A stretch of DNA of 64,000 nt from Prochlorococcus sp. AG-409-L14 (GTDB taxonomy: Bacteria > Cyanobacteriota > Cyanobacteriia > PCC-6307 > Cyanobiaceae), in assembly GCA_003215545.1 (NCBI GenBank), contig QCKF01000005.1, positions 1 to 64,000 on the forward strand, given 5' to 3'. A model generated the notes under the pieces. That model saw only the letters and a program-made list of their open reading frames with translations, did not search any database and was not told where the DNA came from. Positions 11,188 through 21,169 of the stretch are shown piece after piece. The first letter of the stretch is position 1; each line of letters opens with the position of its first letter. The position numbers were made by a program, and so were the translations under genes.

Positions 11188-11586
11188 CTATTCTTTATCT
11201 GGTCTTCGCAAAATTTTTTCTTTTCTTTCATTTTCCAATTTACCTAATAAATCTAAAACACTACTTCCTTTTTCCATTCCTTGATCCAGTTTAAAAATTA
11301 TTTCAGGAGCTCTTCTCATTTGTAATCTTCTACCTAATTCTCCCTTCAAAAAAGCACTTGCAGATTGCAATCCAGAAAGGACTTCATTTATGCTATTACT
11401 TTGAGCAAAAATGCTTACGTATATCTTGCAATGCTGCAAGTCTCCTGAAACCTCTACTTGAGTAATCGAGACTATCCCTTGATGAACTCTCTCATCTTGA
11501 ATGCTATTAAGTAGCAACTCGCTTACTTCTCGACGGATAAGTGCAGCAACCCTTTCAACTCGACGACCTTGTGCCATATCTATCAA
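11188..11586 (-). CDS. rbfA: Ribosome-binding factor A
   Basis: [27 protein letters not shown]...[15 protein letters not shown]. Confidence 0.93.
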   Translation of the reverse strand: MIDMAQGRRVERVAALIRREVSELLLNSIQDERVHQGIVSITQVEVSGDLQHCKIYVSIFAQSNSINEVLSGLQSASAFLKGELGRRLQMRRAPEIIFKLDQGMEKGSSVLDLLGKLENERKEKILRRPDKE

Positions 11587-11795
11587 ATAGATGAAGGAAA
11601 TACCATTGCATTCACTATCAATGCAAGCGTAATAAGACCACTAATCAATGCTGCAATTAATGCAACAGCTGTAATGGGATTAGAGCTACGCCTAACCAGT
11701 GGAGCTAAAGCGGAAGCAAAGACACCCAGAATAATACTGATGAGATACTTCGGATAACGAGCAACGTTGGAAAAAAATTCTCCCATTGAATTCAC
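11583..11795 (-). CDS. DUF751 (Ycf33-like) small membrane protein
   Basis: [40 protein letters not shown]; 4-bp overlap with rbfA. Confidence 0.8.
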   Translation of the reverse strand: MNSMGEFFSNVARYPKYLISIILGVFASALAPLVRRSSNPITAVALIAALISGLITLALIVNAMVFPSSI

Positions 11796-11844
11796 AGTTG
11801 TTTAACTTTACGAGCTACTCTGCCTGTCTTTTCAGGCGGCAACC

Positions 11845-12302
11845 ATGTTGGAACTCCTAAAATTCCATCAATCGGCTTTTTGCATAAAGGTAAAGGTCAG
11901 ATGAGCATGGAGTTTAAGAGCCTGAAATACAAAATTGTGGGCGTAACTCCAGGGATAGAACAATTAAACATCTTCTTAATGTTAGGTCAACATAGAGTTC
12001 CATTACTTGTTGATGGTGACATATTGCTTAATGATTCCAGCACAACTATTAGAAATCTAGAAACTATTAGCCCAAATAAAAAACTTATTCCACAAAAACC
12101 TAAAAAAGCTGTCCAAGCAGTTCTACATTAATCAAACCAATAGCTTATGTATTGGTAATGCAATGAACATTGTAGATATAGCAATAGCTTCACAATTATG
12201 GTTATTAAAATCCCTTCTTTATATGGGGTTCTTCTCGACGGCCAAGGGTGTCCAGGCAAAAAGATGACTCAGCCCTGGAAGAACTTTTCAATTGAAAGAT
12301 AA
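11845..12302 (+). pseudogene. Glutathione S-transferase relic (frameshifts plus internal deletion)
   Basis: Frame a MLELLKFHQSAFCIKVKVR*; frame b MSMEFKSLKYKIVGVTPGIEQLNIFLMLGQHRVPLLVDGDILLNDSSTTIRNLETISPNKKLIPQKPKKAVQAVLH*; then VDIAIASQLWLLK and IPSLYGVLLDGQGCPGKKMTQPWKNFSIER* in two further frames. The ORF-track entry 11880-12131 is part of this. Confidence 0.72.
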
Positions 12303-12430
12303 TTCAAAGTCTCTATTGAATCAGTATCACTTATACTAGAGAGCATGCAAGATACATTTCATTTGCCAAGCCAAGATCACTTGCTTCAAAAAACAATCAG
12401 GAAAGACATGGAAACATATGCAAATAAATC

Positions 12431-12709
12431 ATGGTAGATCCTTTAATTCGAGAATGTAGCCACTACGTAGTAATAAGCCCAATAGAACAAGAAGAAATAC
12501 TTACTGAAGAACAAACTATTGCATGGTTAATTGATTGGTTAAAGCAAATTGAAGAACTTCCTATGGACCTTAAAGGCCAAAAGTCTCTAACAGATGCTGC
12601 AATATATTTACTAGATACAGCATGTGAGTTACAAATAAAGCCTGGGTTCAATCTGCAATGGTTCGCCGTCCGTTTAAATCCTCCGGATTCCGAAGTACCG
12701 AGGGTATAG
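12431..12709 (+). CDS. Chlororespiratory reduction protein 7 (Crr7)-like
   Basis: SLTDAAIYLLDTACELQIKPGFNLQWFAVRL resembles the Crr7 C-terminus. Confidence 0.65.
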   Translation: MVDPLIRECSHYVVISPIEQEEILTEEQTIAWLIDWLKQIEELPMDLKGQKSLTDAAIYLLDTACELQIKPGFNLQWFAVRLNPPDSEVPRV

Positions 12710-13265
12710 ATGAAATAATCTTTTTAGCAACTCTCTCAGGGGCTTCATCCCCAATCAATAAATGTAAATCTGCTTCTGAATAGTGCTTTTCTCTATGTAT
12801 CAAAATTTCATCAAAAGCCTGTAAAGAATCTTTTCCCTGAAGTAAAGGCCTATTTGAAGTATCTGATTTCAAGCGTGACAATATTCTTTCGCGGCCAGGA
12901 TCAAGCCAAATCACTAAGCCTTGATGCAATACCCCCCAATTAATCGGACTCATAACTACACCTCCACCTGTCGCAACTACTAAAGAATGTCTTGCGCCAA
13001 TCTCTTTCAGGACTTCAGATTCAATTTGTCTAAATATCTCCTCACCCTCCTCTTCAAAAATCTTAGAAATAGTTTTACCTTGTAATTCCTCAATAACTTT
13101 ATCGATGTCTACAAATCCATAAGCAAGATACTTGGATATCAAAGGACCAGTAGTGCTCTTGCCACATCCCATCATTCCAACCAAATAAATATTCAGCCCT
13201 CCCAACCTCTGTCGTAAAGGATTCTTACTTGAGGAGTGTGTCATGGAAGCAGTAGTGAGTTGCAA
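12648..13265 (-). CDS. aroK: Shikimate kinase
   Basis: NIYLVGMMGCGKSTTGPLISKYLAYGFVDIDKVIE P-loop; VVATGGGVVMS; LKSDTSNRPLL. Confidence 0.93.
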   Translation of the reverse strand: MQLTTASMTHSSSKNPLRQRLGGLNIYLVGMMGCGKSTTGPLISKYLAYGFVDIDKVIEELQGKTISKIFEEEGEEIFRQIESEVLKEIGARHSLVVATGGGVVMSPINWGVLHQGLVIWLDPGRERILSRLKSDTSNRPLLQGKDSLQAFDEILIHREKHYSEADLHLLIGDEAPERVAKKIISSIPSVLRNPEDLNGRRTIAD

Positions 13266-13301
13266 TGAAAATCAGTAAAATGATTTATGGTCTAAAGTGA
13301 A

Positions 13302-14222
13302 ATGGATGAGATGAATGATTTAACAGCTCACGGTCAAGGCCGCAGTTGCGTAATCACTAGAAGAGCCTGTTTTAGCTCAAGTCACCGATACTGGCTTCCA
13401 GAACTAACAGAGAAAGAAAACTACATACGCTTTGGTCGCTGCACTTTGGAACCAGGACATGGCCACAATTACGAACTAATAGTATCTATGGCAGATATTC
13501 TCAATGCCGATGGCATGGTTCTCAATCTTTCGAATGTGAAAAAAGCCATCAAATCAGAAATCACTCAACAACTTGACTTTCGCTTTCTAAATGAAGCCTG
13601 GCCTGAGTTTGATATATCACAAACAGATGGTTTATTACCTACCACTGAAGCATTGGTCCATACAATATGGAAACGTCTTCAATCTCACATACCATTAGTA
13701 GCGATTCGTCTCTATGAACAGCCCACTCTATGGGCCGACTATCTTGGGAATTCTATGGATGCATATCTAACTATTCGAGTTCATTTCGCAGCAGCTCACA
13801 GGCTAGCTAGAGTTGAGCTGTCACAAGAAGAAAATGAAAAAATTTATGGGAAATGCGCTCGTCCGCATGGCCATGGTCACAACTATTTAGTAGATATCAC
13901 TGTTAGAGGAACCATAGAAAAAAGAACTGGAATGATTTGCGATTTAGCAGCATTACAAGAGCTTGTAAATGAACTAATAGTCGAACCTTTTGACCATACA
14001 TTCCTTAACAAAGACATTCCACATTTCACAAGCTGTGTTCCTACTGCAGAAAATATTGCTCTTCATATTGCTGATCGCCTATCAATCCCTATAAAAACTC
14101 TTGGCGCTCAACTCCATAAAGTCCGACTTCAGGAGAGTCCGAATAATGCTGCAGAGGTTTACGCAGAGACTCCTCAGCTAGAAGCAATGCCTAAATCTCT
14201 TGAAGCATTAGCAACTCATTAA
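13302..14222 (+). CDS. Tandem-domain 6-carboxytetrahydropterin/6-pyruvoyl-tetrahydropterin synthase-like protein
   Basis: Two copies of the fold: FSSSHRY..GRCTLEPGHGHNYEL and FAAAHRL..GKCARPHGHGHNYLV. Confidence 0.9.
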   Translation: MDEMNDLTAHGQGRSCVITRRACFSSSHRYWLPELTEKENYIRFGRCTLEPGHGHNYELIVSMADILNADGMVLNLSNVKKAIKSEITQQLDFRFLNEAWPEFDISQTDGLLPTTEALVHTIWKRLQSHIPLVAIRLYEQPTLWADYLGNSMDAYLTIRVHFAAAHRLARVELSQEENEKIYGKCARPHGHGHNYLVDITVRGTIEKRTGMICDLAALQELVNELIVEPFDHTFLNKDIPHFTSCVPTAENIALHIADRLSIPIKTLGAQLHKVRLQESPNNAAEVYAETPQLEAMPKSLEALATH

Positions 14223-14229
14223 TCAAGAT

Positions 14230-14931
14230 TTGGATAAACCATGGATAAGGCTTGTATTGGCTATTAGCCTGGATGGTCGAATAGCATTCCCATCTGGAGG
14301 GAAAACCCAATTAGGTGGCAAAGCGGATCGTCGAGTATTAGAAAACTCCCTTGCATGGAGCGATGGAATGCTATTTGGAGGTGGAACACTCCGTGCTCAT
14401 CAAAATGTATGTTTAATCCATAACTCAGAATTAATTAATAAAAGGAAGCTAGAAGGTAAATTCTGGCAACCTACTGCCATTTTAGTTAGCAGTAAAAGTT
14501 ATTCCCAAGAAAACTGGTCTTTCTTTGCTCAACCAATAGAACGCTGGCTAATAACACCAAAACAATTTATCTCTAGCAAAATAATCCCAAAAGGATATAA
14601 ACGTCAAATTAAAATGCAATCAGACTGGAGAAAAACAATGAATTTATTATTTAAACATGGGATGTCACGTATTGTACTGCTAGGAGGTGCAAAGCTAACA
14701 ACCTCACTTTTAGAATCTGATCAAATCGATGAGCTGCAACTTACCATAACTCCTAAAATTATTGGTGGTAAATATACATGGGTTCACTCGGAAATAAATA
14801 CATTGCCTATTGAATTAGCAAGACCTGAGTCGTGGATACTGACTAAAGTTGAAAGTTTAGAAAATAATGAATTAATGATCAATTACATTAGAAAGCGCGA
14901 GTTAATGAAAGATCAAATAAACGGAAGATAA
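14230..14931 (+). CDS. RibD C-terminal/DHFR-like reductase domain protein
   Basis: RLVLAISLDGRIAFPSGGKTQLGGKADRRVLENSLAWSDGMLFGGGTLRAH; IVLLGGAKLTTSLL. Confidence 0.85.
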   Translation: MDKPWIRLVLAISLDGRIAFPSGGKTQLGGKADRRVLENSLAWSDGMLFGGGTLRAHQNVCLIHNSELINKRKLEGKFWQPTAILVSSKSYSQENWSFFAQPIERWLITPKQFISSKIIPKGYKRQIKMQSDWRKTMNLLFKHGMSRIVLLGGAKLTTSLLESDQIDELQLTITPKIIGGKYTWVHSEINTLPIELARPESWILTKVESLENNELMINYIRKRELMKDQINGR

Positions 14932-14973
14932 ATAGTTTATGAACTCACTAAATTTTCATAAAATCAATTTCTC

Positions 14974-16173
14974 ATGATTCCAAATAATAATATTACAGCT
15001 AAATGGCATCAAAGCATTGAAGAGATTCCAAAAAGCAAATGGGACTATCTTCTTGGGAATAATGCCATACCTTTCTACAAGTGGAACTGGCTTTCTGCAC
15101 TAGAGAAATCACAAAGTATATGCCCTCAAAGTGGCTGGCAACCTTTACATCTACTACTTTTCCGCAACAAAGAACCCATTGCAATTGCACCAATGTATCT
15201 CAAGTCACATAGTTATGGCGAATTTATATTTGATCAGCCATTTGCCCGCTTAGCAGCTAGTCTCAACCTTAACTATTACCCAAAATTAATAGGAATGAGT
15301 CCCTTAAGTCCTATAGAAGGATATAGATTCTTTTTCGCCCCAAATGAAGATGAAAAGCATTTGACCAAGTTGATGATGGATCTAATTGATAAATTTGCAA
15401 TTAATAATGGTATTCTTAGTGTTAACTTTTTATACGTGGATCAAAATTGGTCCCCTATTGCAAAGGAAGCTAAATGTTCAGAATGGCTAAATAAAAAAAG
15501 CATATGGATTAGAAAAAATGAGAAGAATTTTTCTGATTATTTACAGGGATTCAATGCAAATCAAAGAAGGAACATCATAAGGGAAAGAAAATCCATAAAA
15601 AAAACAGGCCTAAATATATCAGTATCAACAGGTGAAAGTATTACGGAAGAAAAGCTATTGCTCATGTACAACTTCTACAAAGATCATTGTGCTAAGTGGG
15701 GAATATGGGGAAGTAAATACTTGTCGCAATCGTTCTTCAAAGAATTAGCGTCTCTAGAAAGAAAAAATCAAATAGTTCTTTTTACAGCAAACAACACTGA
15801 AAAGCACCAAACAGTTGCGATGTCAATGTGTGTCACTGATGGCATAAGGCTTTGGGGACGCTACTGGGGTTCACTAGAAGAAATAAAATATTTGCATTTT
15901 GAATTATGCTATTACGCACCTATTGACTGGGCACTTCAAGAAGGAATTAAAAGTTTTGATCCCGGAGCTGGTGGCAACCACAAATACAGACGTGGTTTTA
16001 TGGCCAAGTCTCATTCAAGCCTTCATCGATGGTATGAACCTCAAATGGACAAGTTAATTAGAGCCTGGATGCCTAGATTTAATGAAACTTTAATTAAGGA
16101 AATTGATGCAATGAACAACGATTTACCGTTTGAAGCAAAAACATCTGATTTAGAAGTAGGAGGCTTAATATGA
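14974..16173 (+). CDS. FemAB/GNAT-like (DUF482-type, peptidogalycan-associated) protein
   Basis: FNANQRRNIIRERKSIKKTG; FELCYYAPIDWALQEGIKSFDPGAGGNHKYRRGF. Confidence 0.82.
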   Translation: MIPNNNITAKWHQSIEEIPKSKWDYLLGNNAIPFYKWNWLSALEKSQSICPQSGWQPLHLLLFRNKEPIAIAPMYLKSHSYGEFIFDQPFARLAASLNLNYYPKLIGMSPLSPIEGYRFFFAPNEDEKHLTKLMMDLIDKFAINNGILSVNFLYVDQNWSPIAKEAKCSEWLNKKSIWIRKNEKNFSDYLQGFNANQRRNIIRERKSIKKTGLNISVSTGESITEEKLLLMYNFYKDHCAKWGIWGSKYLSQSFFKELASLERKNQIVLFTANNTEKHQTVAMSMCVTDGIRLWGRYWGSLEEIKYLHFELCYYAPIDWALQEGIKSFDPGAGGNHKYRRGFMAKSHSSLHRWYEPQMDKLIRAWMPRFNETLIKEIDAMNNDLPFEAKTSDLEVGGLI

Positions 16174-16568
16174 ATTTAAATAAACCGATAAATACAAATA
16201 GAGATATAGATTCACTAGACACTAGATTATCCAATAGATCAATTGAATTAGATCCAAATGGATATTTCCTAATAAAAATAGACCTTAGTGAACAAGAAAT
16301 AGTTGTAGAGCATTTCAGTAATGATATAAATGAACAAGGCATCGCAATTGACCCAAGCACAGGGGAACCTATCAAATGCAGCGGAGGCACGCCACGAAAA
16401 CCTACCAAGGTCTATAGAGGAAGAAGTGCAAAAGAAATTGGCATTAAATTAACTGAAGGTGGAGGCCCCTATCCACTTACAAAGCTTGATCACGCCTTAT
16501 ATCTAGGAAGAGAGCTACAAAAAGCAGAATCATGCCTGAAAGAAGGTGTGTCTTATGTACAAGATTAA
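16170..16568 (+). CDS. DUF4346-like protein
   Basis: ELDPNGYFLIKIDLSEQEIVVEHFSND...YRGRSAKEIGIKLTEGGGPYPLTKLDHALYLGRELQKAE; 4-bp overlap with upstream gene. Confidence 0.7.
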   Translation: MNLNKPINTNRDIDSLDTRLSNRSIELDPNGYFLIKIDLSEQEIVVEHFSNDINEQGIAIDPSTGEPIKCSGGTPRKPTKVYRGRSAKEIGIKLTEGGGPYPLTKLDHALYLGRELQKAESCLKEGVSYVQD

Positions 16569-16633
16569 ATTGCAAAATCTCCATACAAGCTACCTTTATA
16601 TCGTAGGATTGGAGAACTTGAAAAATTAAGCAA

Positions 16634-16726
16634 ATGGGACTGATCTTTTATCTCGCTATTGTAGGAAGTGGGTTAGTTGGAGCTTTTCTACTAAGCAAGC
16701 TTCTAAAAGCAGTGAAGTTAATATAA
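16634..16726 (+). CDS. petL: 30-aa single-span membrane protein, PetL-like (cytochrome b6f subunit)
   Basis: Unlisted ORF MGLIFYLAIVGSGLVGAFLLSKLLKAVKLI*; hydrophobic span and -KLI end resemble cyanobacterial PetL. Confidence 0.5.
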   Translation: MGLIFYLAIVGSGLVGAFLLSKLLKAVKLI

Positions 16727-16824
16727 TATTTTTTAGAATATATATTCTTTTTTAAATGAGATCATATAAAAACTAACATCACGCAATCTTATATTGTTTG
16801 CGTTGAGTCCTTTCATTCAGATTA

Positions 16825-18198
16825 CTATAAGTTCCTGACAGATTTAATCATATCTTTGGCACTAATAAATTTAGCAGACAAATCATATAGGTCAGCACCC
16901 GTTATTAATGCAGGGGCCAGTGTGCCTGGAATAATCTTCTCGGTAGTTGAAGATCCTTCAACAAAAACAACTCCATCAACTTCAGGAGAAAATTTCTCAC
17001 AACGACCTATATAAGATCCATCTTGAGAGTCTTCATCTTCTATCAGTACATCAACTATGCGACCAATCCAATCATTATTCTTTAGTCTTGCTATTGGCTG
17101 TTGAATAGAAATCAATTTATCTTTACGAGCCTCGGCTATTTCTGAAGAAACTTGATTAGGTAAATCAGCAGCCTTAGTACCATCCTCGGGAGAAAATGTA
17201 AAAACACCAACATGATCAAAACGTTGTTGTTCAATAAAAGAAACAAGATGTTCAAATTGTTCGTCTGTTTCTCCAGGAAAACCAACAATCAATGTGGTTC
17301 GAAGAACAGCATTAGGCAATTCTTCTCTAATGCGATCAAGTAAATCGTTATTTATATCTAACTGCCAAGGTCTATTCATGGCTTTTAAAATATCTGGATG
17401 GCTATGTTGTAAAGGTAAGTCTAAGTAAGGTAGAACATTAGGAACTTCTCTGTAAGCAGCTAAAACTTCAGAAGTTAATCCAGTGGGATATGCATAATGG
17501 ATTCTTATCCAAGGAATATTGACTTCACCAAGTGCTCTTAATAATTCGGCCAATTGAGGTTTCCCATAGATATCTATTCCATAATTAGTACTTATCTGAC
17601 TAATTAAAATCAACTCTTTAACACCTTGCTCTGCAAGATCTTTAGCCTCAGCAACGATAGAATCAATAGTTCGACTTCTCTGATTTCCTCTTAAGTGGGG
17701 AATAATGCAAAAAGCACAACGATAATCACAACCTTCTGCAATTTTCAAATATGCAACTGAACTTCCTGTGGTACGAAAACGAGGAACTTTCTCATCAGCA
17801 ACAAAAGTAGGTTCTTCACTAACTTGATGAACTCTTTCTCCAGCCTCTACTTTTTGCAATACCTCAACTATATGCTGATAATCACCTGTCCCAACAATGG
17901 CCTTTGCTTCGGGCAAGGATTCCAGCAATTCATCTTTAAAATGCTGTGCCAAACATCCCGCAATAATAAGTTCTTTTCCCTGGTCTGCCAAAGCAACGAG
18001 TGTTCGCACAGACTCTTCACGTGCTTGTTGTATAAAACTACAAGTATTTACAACTACTACTGAAGCATCTGATTCATCACTACTAACGCTATACCCCGCC
18101 TCTGTTAAGAGGCCAAGCATATGTTCAGTATCCACACGATTTTTTTCACAGCCCAAATGAGCAAAAGCAACTGAAGGCTTTCTAAAAGAATCATTCAT
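16825..18198 (-). CDS. rimO: Ribosomal protein S12 methylthiotransferase
   Basis: [16 protein letters not shown]; radical [30 protein letters not shown]-like C-terminus. Confidence 0.95.
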   Translation of the reverse strand: MNDSFRKPSVAFAHLGCEKNRVDTEHMLGLLTEAGYSVSSDESDASVVVVNTCSFIQQAREESVRTLVALADQGKELIIAGCLAQHFKDELLESLPEAKAIVGTGDYQHIVEVLQKVEAGERVHQVSEEPTFVADEKVPRFRTTGSSVAYLKIAEGCDYRCAFCIIPHLRGNQRSRTIDSIVAEAKDLAEQGVKELILISQISTNYGIDIYGKPQLAELLRALGEVNIPWIRIHYAYPTGLTSEVLAAYREVPNVLPYLDLPLQHSHPDILKAMNRPWQLDINNDLLDRIREELPNAVLRTTLIVGFPGETDEQFEHLVSFIEQQRFDHVGVFTFSPEDGTKAADLPNQVSSEIAEARKDKLISIQQPIARLKNNDWIGRIVDVLIEDEDSQDGSYIGRCEKFSPEVDGVVFVEGSSTTEKIIPGTLAPALITGADLYDLSAKFISAKDMIKSVRNL

Positions 18199-18346
18199 AA
18201 CCGTTATTTTATTGGCTTCTGGGTCGTAAGGTTAAAAAAGAAAAGAGCAGGTAAGCAATTCTAAAAAATCAAACATCACTTCTGATCTTGAAAAGCCTAA
18301 CCTGTATAGAGACAACTCTCAAACTCAGTAAATCCTTTCTAAATAT

Positions 18347-19273
18347 ATGTCCACAGCACGTCTTAAAAGCCGCCGTCGCCAAGACCAAGGATCTAAATGG
18401 GCAAGAATTGCAATTGCTGTCTTATCTACAGTTGGAATAATTGATACAGGGTCAATAACTCTTAGTAGATGGGGGATATTAGGAGCTTTGTCTTGTCCAG
18501 GTGGTAATAACGGCTGCAATCAAGTTCTAAACAGCCCCTGGGGGAAACTTTTTGATATTAATGGCTTAGAAATACCTTTGTCTTTTCTAGGCCTAATTAC
18601 TTATTTAGCAATTCTTGCTATGGCATTGATGCCTTTGATCCCAGGAATATCAGAAAACAAAAATAATCTAATTAGACCTACTTGGTGGGGGATTTTCACA
18701 ATCTCTTGCAGCATGGCTATTTTTAGTTTGATTTTAATGGGCTTAATGGTCTATAAAATCCAAGCATTTTGTTTATTTTGTCTACTCTCAGCAATGATCT
18801 CCATTGCTCTTGTGATTTTATCAATTTTTGGTGGAGGCTGGGAAGATACTAGTAAATTAATTTTCAGAGGTATTTTAATATCACTAGGAATCTTATTAGG
18901 CGGATTAATTTGGGCATCTGGAACAGATCCAAGTCAAAAGACTCTAGCTAGTAGTAAAGGTATCCCACCAATAGTCGAAAGGCAAAGTAATTCATACCAA
19001 ATAGATTTAGCTAAGCATTTAACTAAATCAGGGGTCAAAATGTACAGCGCCTATTGGTGCCCACATTGCCATGATCAAAAAGAACTATTTGGCAAGCAGG
19101 CAGTAAAGGAACTTGTTATTATTGAATGCGCTGCAGATGGCTTAAATAATCAAAGATCTTTATGTGAGGAGAAAAATATTACTGGATTCCCATCATGGGA
19201 AATCAATGGAAATGTAGATTCAGGAGTGAGAACACTAAGCGAATTATCTAAACTAACTAAGTTTAATAATTAA
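18347..19273 (+). CDS. VKOR-thioredoxin fusion (vitamin K epoxide reductase family)
   Basis: VKOR membrane part with CPGGNNGC and FCLFCLLSA; thioredoxin-like YWCPHCHDQKELFG. Confidence 0.9.
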   Translation: MSTARLKSRRRQDQGSKWARIAIAVLSTVGIIDTGSITLSRWGILGALSCPGGNNGCNQVLNSPWGKLFDINGLEIPLSFLGLITYLAILAMALMPLIPGISENKNNLIRPTWWGIFTISCSMAIFSLILMGLMVYKIQAFCLFCLLSAMISIALVILSIFGGGWEDTSKLIFRGILISLGILLGGLIWASGTDPSQKTLASSKGIPPIVERQSNSYQIDLAKHLTKSGVKMYSAYWCPHCHDQKELFGKQAVKELVIIECAADGLNNQRSLCEEKNITGFPSWEINGNVDSGVRTLSELSKLTKFNN

Positions 19274-19318
19274 CTAGTTGATCTCAAATATTTTCAAGAT
19301 CTAATTTCTCTAGTTAAT
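19269..19318. terminator. Long hairpin between convergent genes, candidate bidirectional terminator
   Basis: ATTAACTAG (19269-19277) / CTAGTTAAT (19310-19318) plus inner GATCT/AGATC pairing. Confidence 0.45.
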
Positions 19319-20976
19319 AAATTTTGACCTTTTTGTTGTAATGAATGGCAACGCCAAAAAGGCATTTCATTGGGATAATCATTTCTAAAATGTCCCCCTC
19401 TACTCTCACGCCGAAATAAGCATGCTTCTAACATCAATGAACTGGTCAACTGTCTATGCAATAAGTCTAAAAGCAAATTTAGATTCTTTCTTGAAGCAGA
19501 ATCAAGAATATAAGAGGCACTTTTTCCCTGATTTCTCAAAAACTTTAATAAAGACTGTTCTTCCAGGCATTGAATATCTTTGTTAATGGAAGTCAAAGCA
19601 TTTTGCATACATTGCACGGAACGATCGACGCCAGCAACCTTCCAACATAACTTGCGAAGTTCTTCAATTTGTTTTTTTAATGACTCTGCAGTTATCTCTC
19701 CATCAAGTGATATAGAACATGTTTCTGGCGTGAACTCCCTAGATTGATAAAAGATATTTGATTGAAGGTCTAAATCTATTTTGGAAAGCTGTCTAGCAAA
19801 AACCAAACATTCCATTAATGAATTACTAGCAAGTCGATTTGCACCATGCAAACCCGTACAAGCAACTTCACCGACTGCGTAAAGTCCTAATAAGCTACTA
19901 GCAGCATTCAAATTAGTAGCAACTCCTCCCATCCAATAATGAGCGGCTGGTGCAACAGGAATGAAGCCTGTTAAAGGGTTTATTCCAAATTCTCTACAAC
20001 GTTGAAGAATTGTTGGGAAACGATCCTCTATCAAAGAAGAGGAAATAGGTCTTAAGTCAAGACCCATATTCTCAGCACCTTGTAATTGCATTGCATGAAC
20101 TAAAGCTCTACTTACTTGATCCCGAGAAGCCAGGTCAGCTCCTTGCAAATGAGATACAGGACTCTGGCCGTATTGATCAACTAAAACTGCTCCTTCTCCC
20201 CTTAAAGCCTCAGTTAGTAAAAAACATGGGGCACCAGGAAGCTTTAAAGCAGTTGGGTGAAATTGAACAAATTCAAGATCCTCTATAACTGCTCCTGCAC
20301 TCCATGCCAAGGCAATGCCTTCTCCACAGGCTTGAGCTGGGTTGGTCGTATTAGCAAACAAATGCCCTCCGCCCCCAGTGGCTAAGACAACCGCCTTTGC
20401 AGGAACCCAATGAAGATATGGACCATCAAGAATCTGAACTCCATGACAACGATTATCCTCAACCCAAAGTTGCGTTACACGAACTCCACGGCGATGCAAA
20501 AGGTTTGAGCGCTGTTCAACTTGATCTTGTAGAACATCTACAATTGCTAGCCCAGTTCGATCTTGAACATGCAATACCCTTCTATGAGTATGAGCCGCCT
20601 CTAAGGTTGTAGCTAGTTGATTTAAGTCCTTATCAAATTTCATCCCAAGCGACTGAAGTCGCTCAACACAAGCAGGTGCTTCTTGGACAAGCATTCTTAC
20701 AGCATCGCCATCACAAAGACCTGCACCTGCATTAATCGTGTCCTGTGCATGACTATCTAAACTGTCTTCATCTCTAGTTACTGCTGCAATACCACCTTGA
20801 GCCCATCTACTAGAAGAGCGTCTACTAGTATTTCGATTTAAAAGCAAAACCTTCAGATGAGAGGGTAGTTCAAGGCATGCCATTAATCCTGCTGCCCCTG
20901 CCCCGATAACAACTACATCCCAAGCAACGGAAGCAATTAAATTGGAAGTTGATGAAGCCCGCATAAAATTTACCAA
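19294..20976 (-). CDS. nadB: L-aspartate oxidase
   Basis: VVIGAGAAGLMACLELP; SSRWAQGGIAAV; AAHTHRRVLHVQDRTG; EVACTGLHGANRLASNSLMECLVF. Confidence 0.93.
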   Translation of the reverse strand: MVNFMRASSTSNLIASVAWDVVVIGAGAAGLMACLELPSHLKVLLLNRNTSRRSSSRWAQGGIAAVTRDEDSLDSHAQDTINAGAGLCDGDAVRMLVQEAPACVERLQSLGMKFDKDLNQLATTLEAAHTHRRVLHVQDRTGLAIVDVLQDQVEQRSNLLHRRGVRVTQLWVEDNRCHGVQILDGPYLHWVPAKAVVLATGGGGHLFANTTNPAQACGEGIALAWSAGAVIEDLEFVQFHPTALKLPGAPCFLLTEALRGEGAVLVDQYGQSPVSHLQGADLASRDQVSRALVHAMQLQGAENMGLDLRPISSSLIEDRFPTILQRCREFGINPLTGFIPVAPAAHYWMGGVATNLNAASSLLGLYAVGEVACTGLHGANRLASNSLMECLVFARQLSKIDLDLQSNIFYQSREFTPETCSISLDGEITAESLKKQIEELRKLCWKVAGVDRSVQCMQNALTSINKDIQCLEEQSLLKFLRNQGKSASYILDSASRKNLNLLLDLLHRQLTSSLMLEACLFRRESRGGHFRNDYPNEMPFWRCHSLQQKGQNLLTREIRS

Positions 20977-21169
20977 GAGCTCAGTCTTAGAAATAGATAT
21001 CTTGGTTTAATGATGATAGGAAGCTTAACCTTATTAATCTTAGTTGAGAAGATATGAATACCTCGCTAAATCGATAAAATAAACCACAAACTAATCTAAA
21101 TGAATAACTAGCACAAAACATTGCTTAGACTATTAATAAAGATATGGAGTTATCAATTATATTTGAGAT

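Noticed and set aside
12220-12295. GC-rich stem-loop-like patch (GTTCTTC...GAAGAAC with inner CCAGG/CCTGG), possible ncRNA
   Set aside because: Translates to a GST C-terminus-like peptide (IPSLYGVLLDGQGCPG), so the coding-relic explanation is better.
12345-12437. 30-aa ORF MQDTFHLPSQDHLLQKTIRKDMETYANKSW*
   Set aside because: Too short, no recognisable family, overlaps the start of the Crr7-like gene.
16094-16408. Minus ORF of 104 aa antisense to the DUF4346-like gene
   Set aside because: Fully antisense to well-supported genes; no family.
19294-20976. Several plus-strand ORFs antisense to nadB (for example 20091-20288, 20397-20612)
   Set aside because: Shadow ORFs of a strongly supported CDS.
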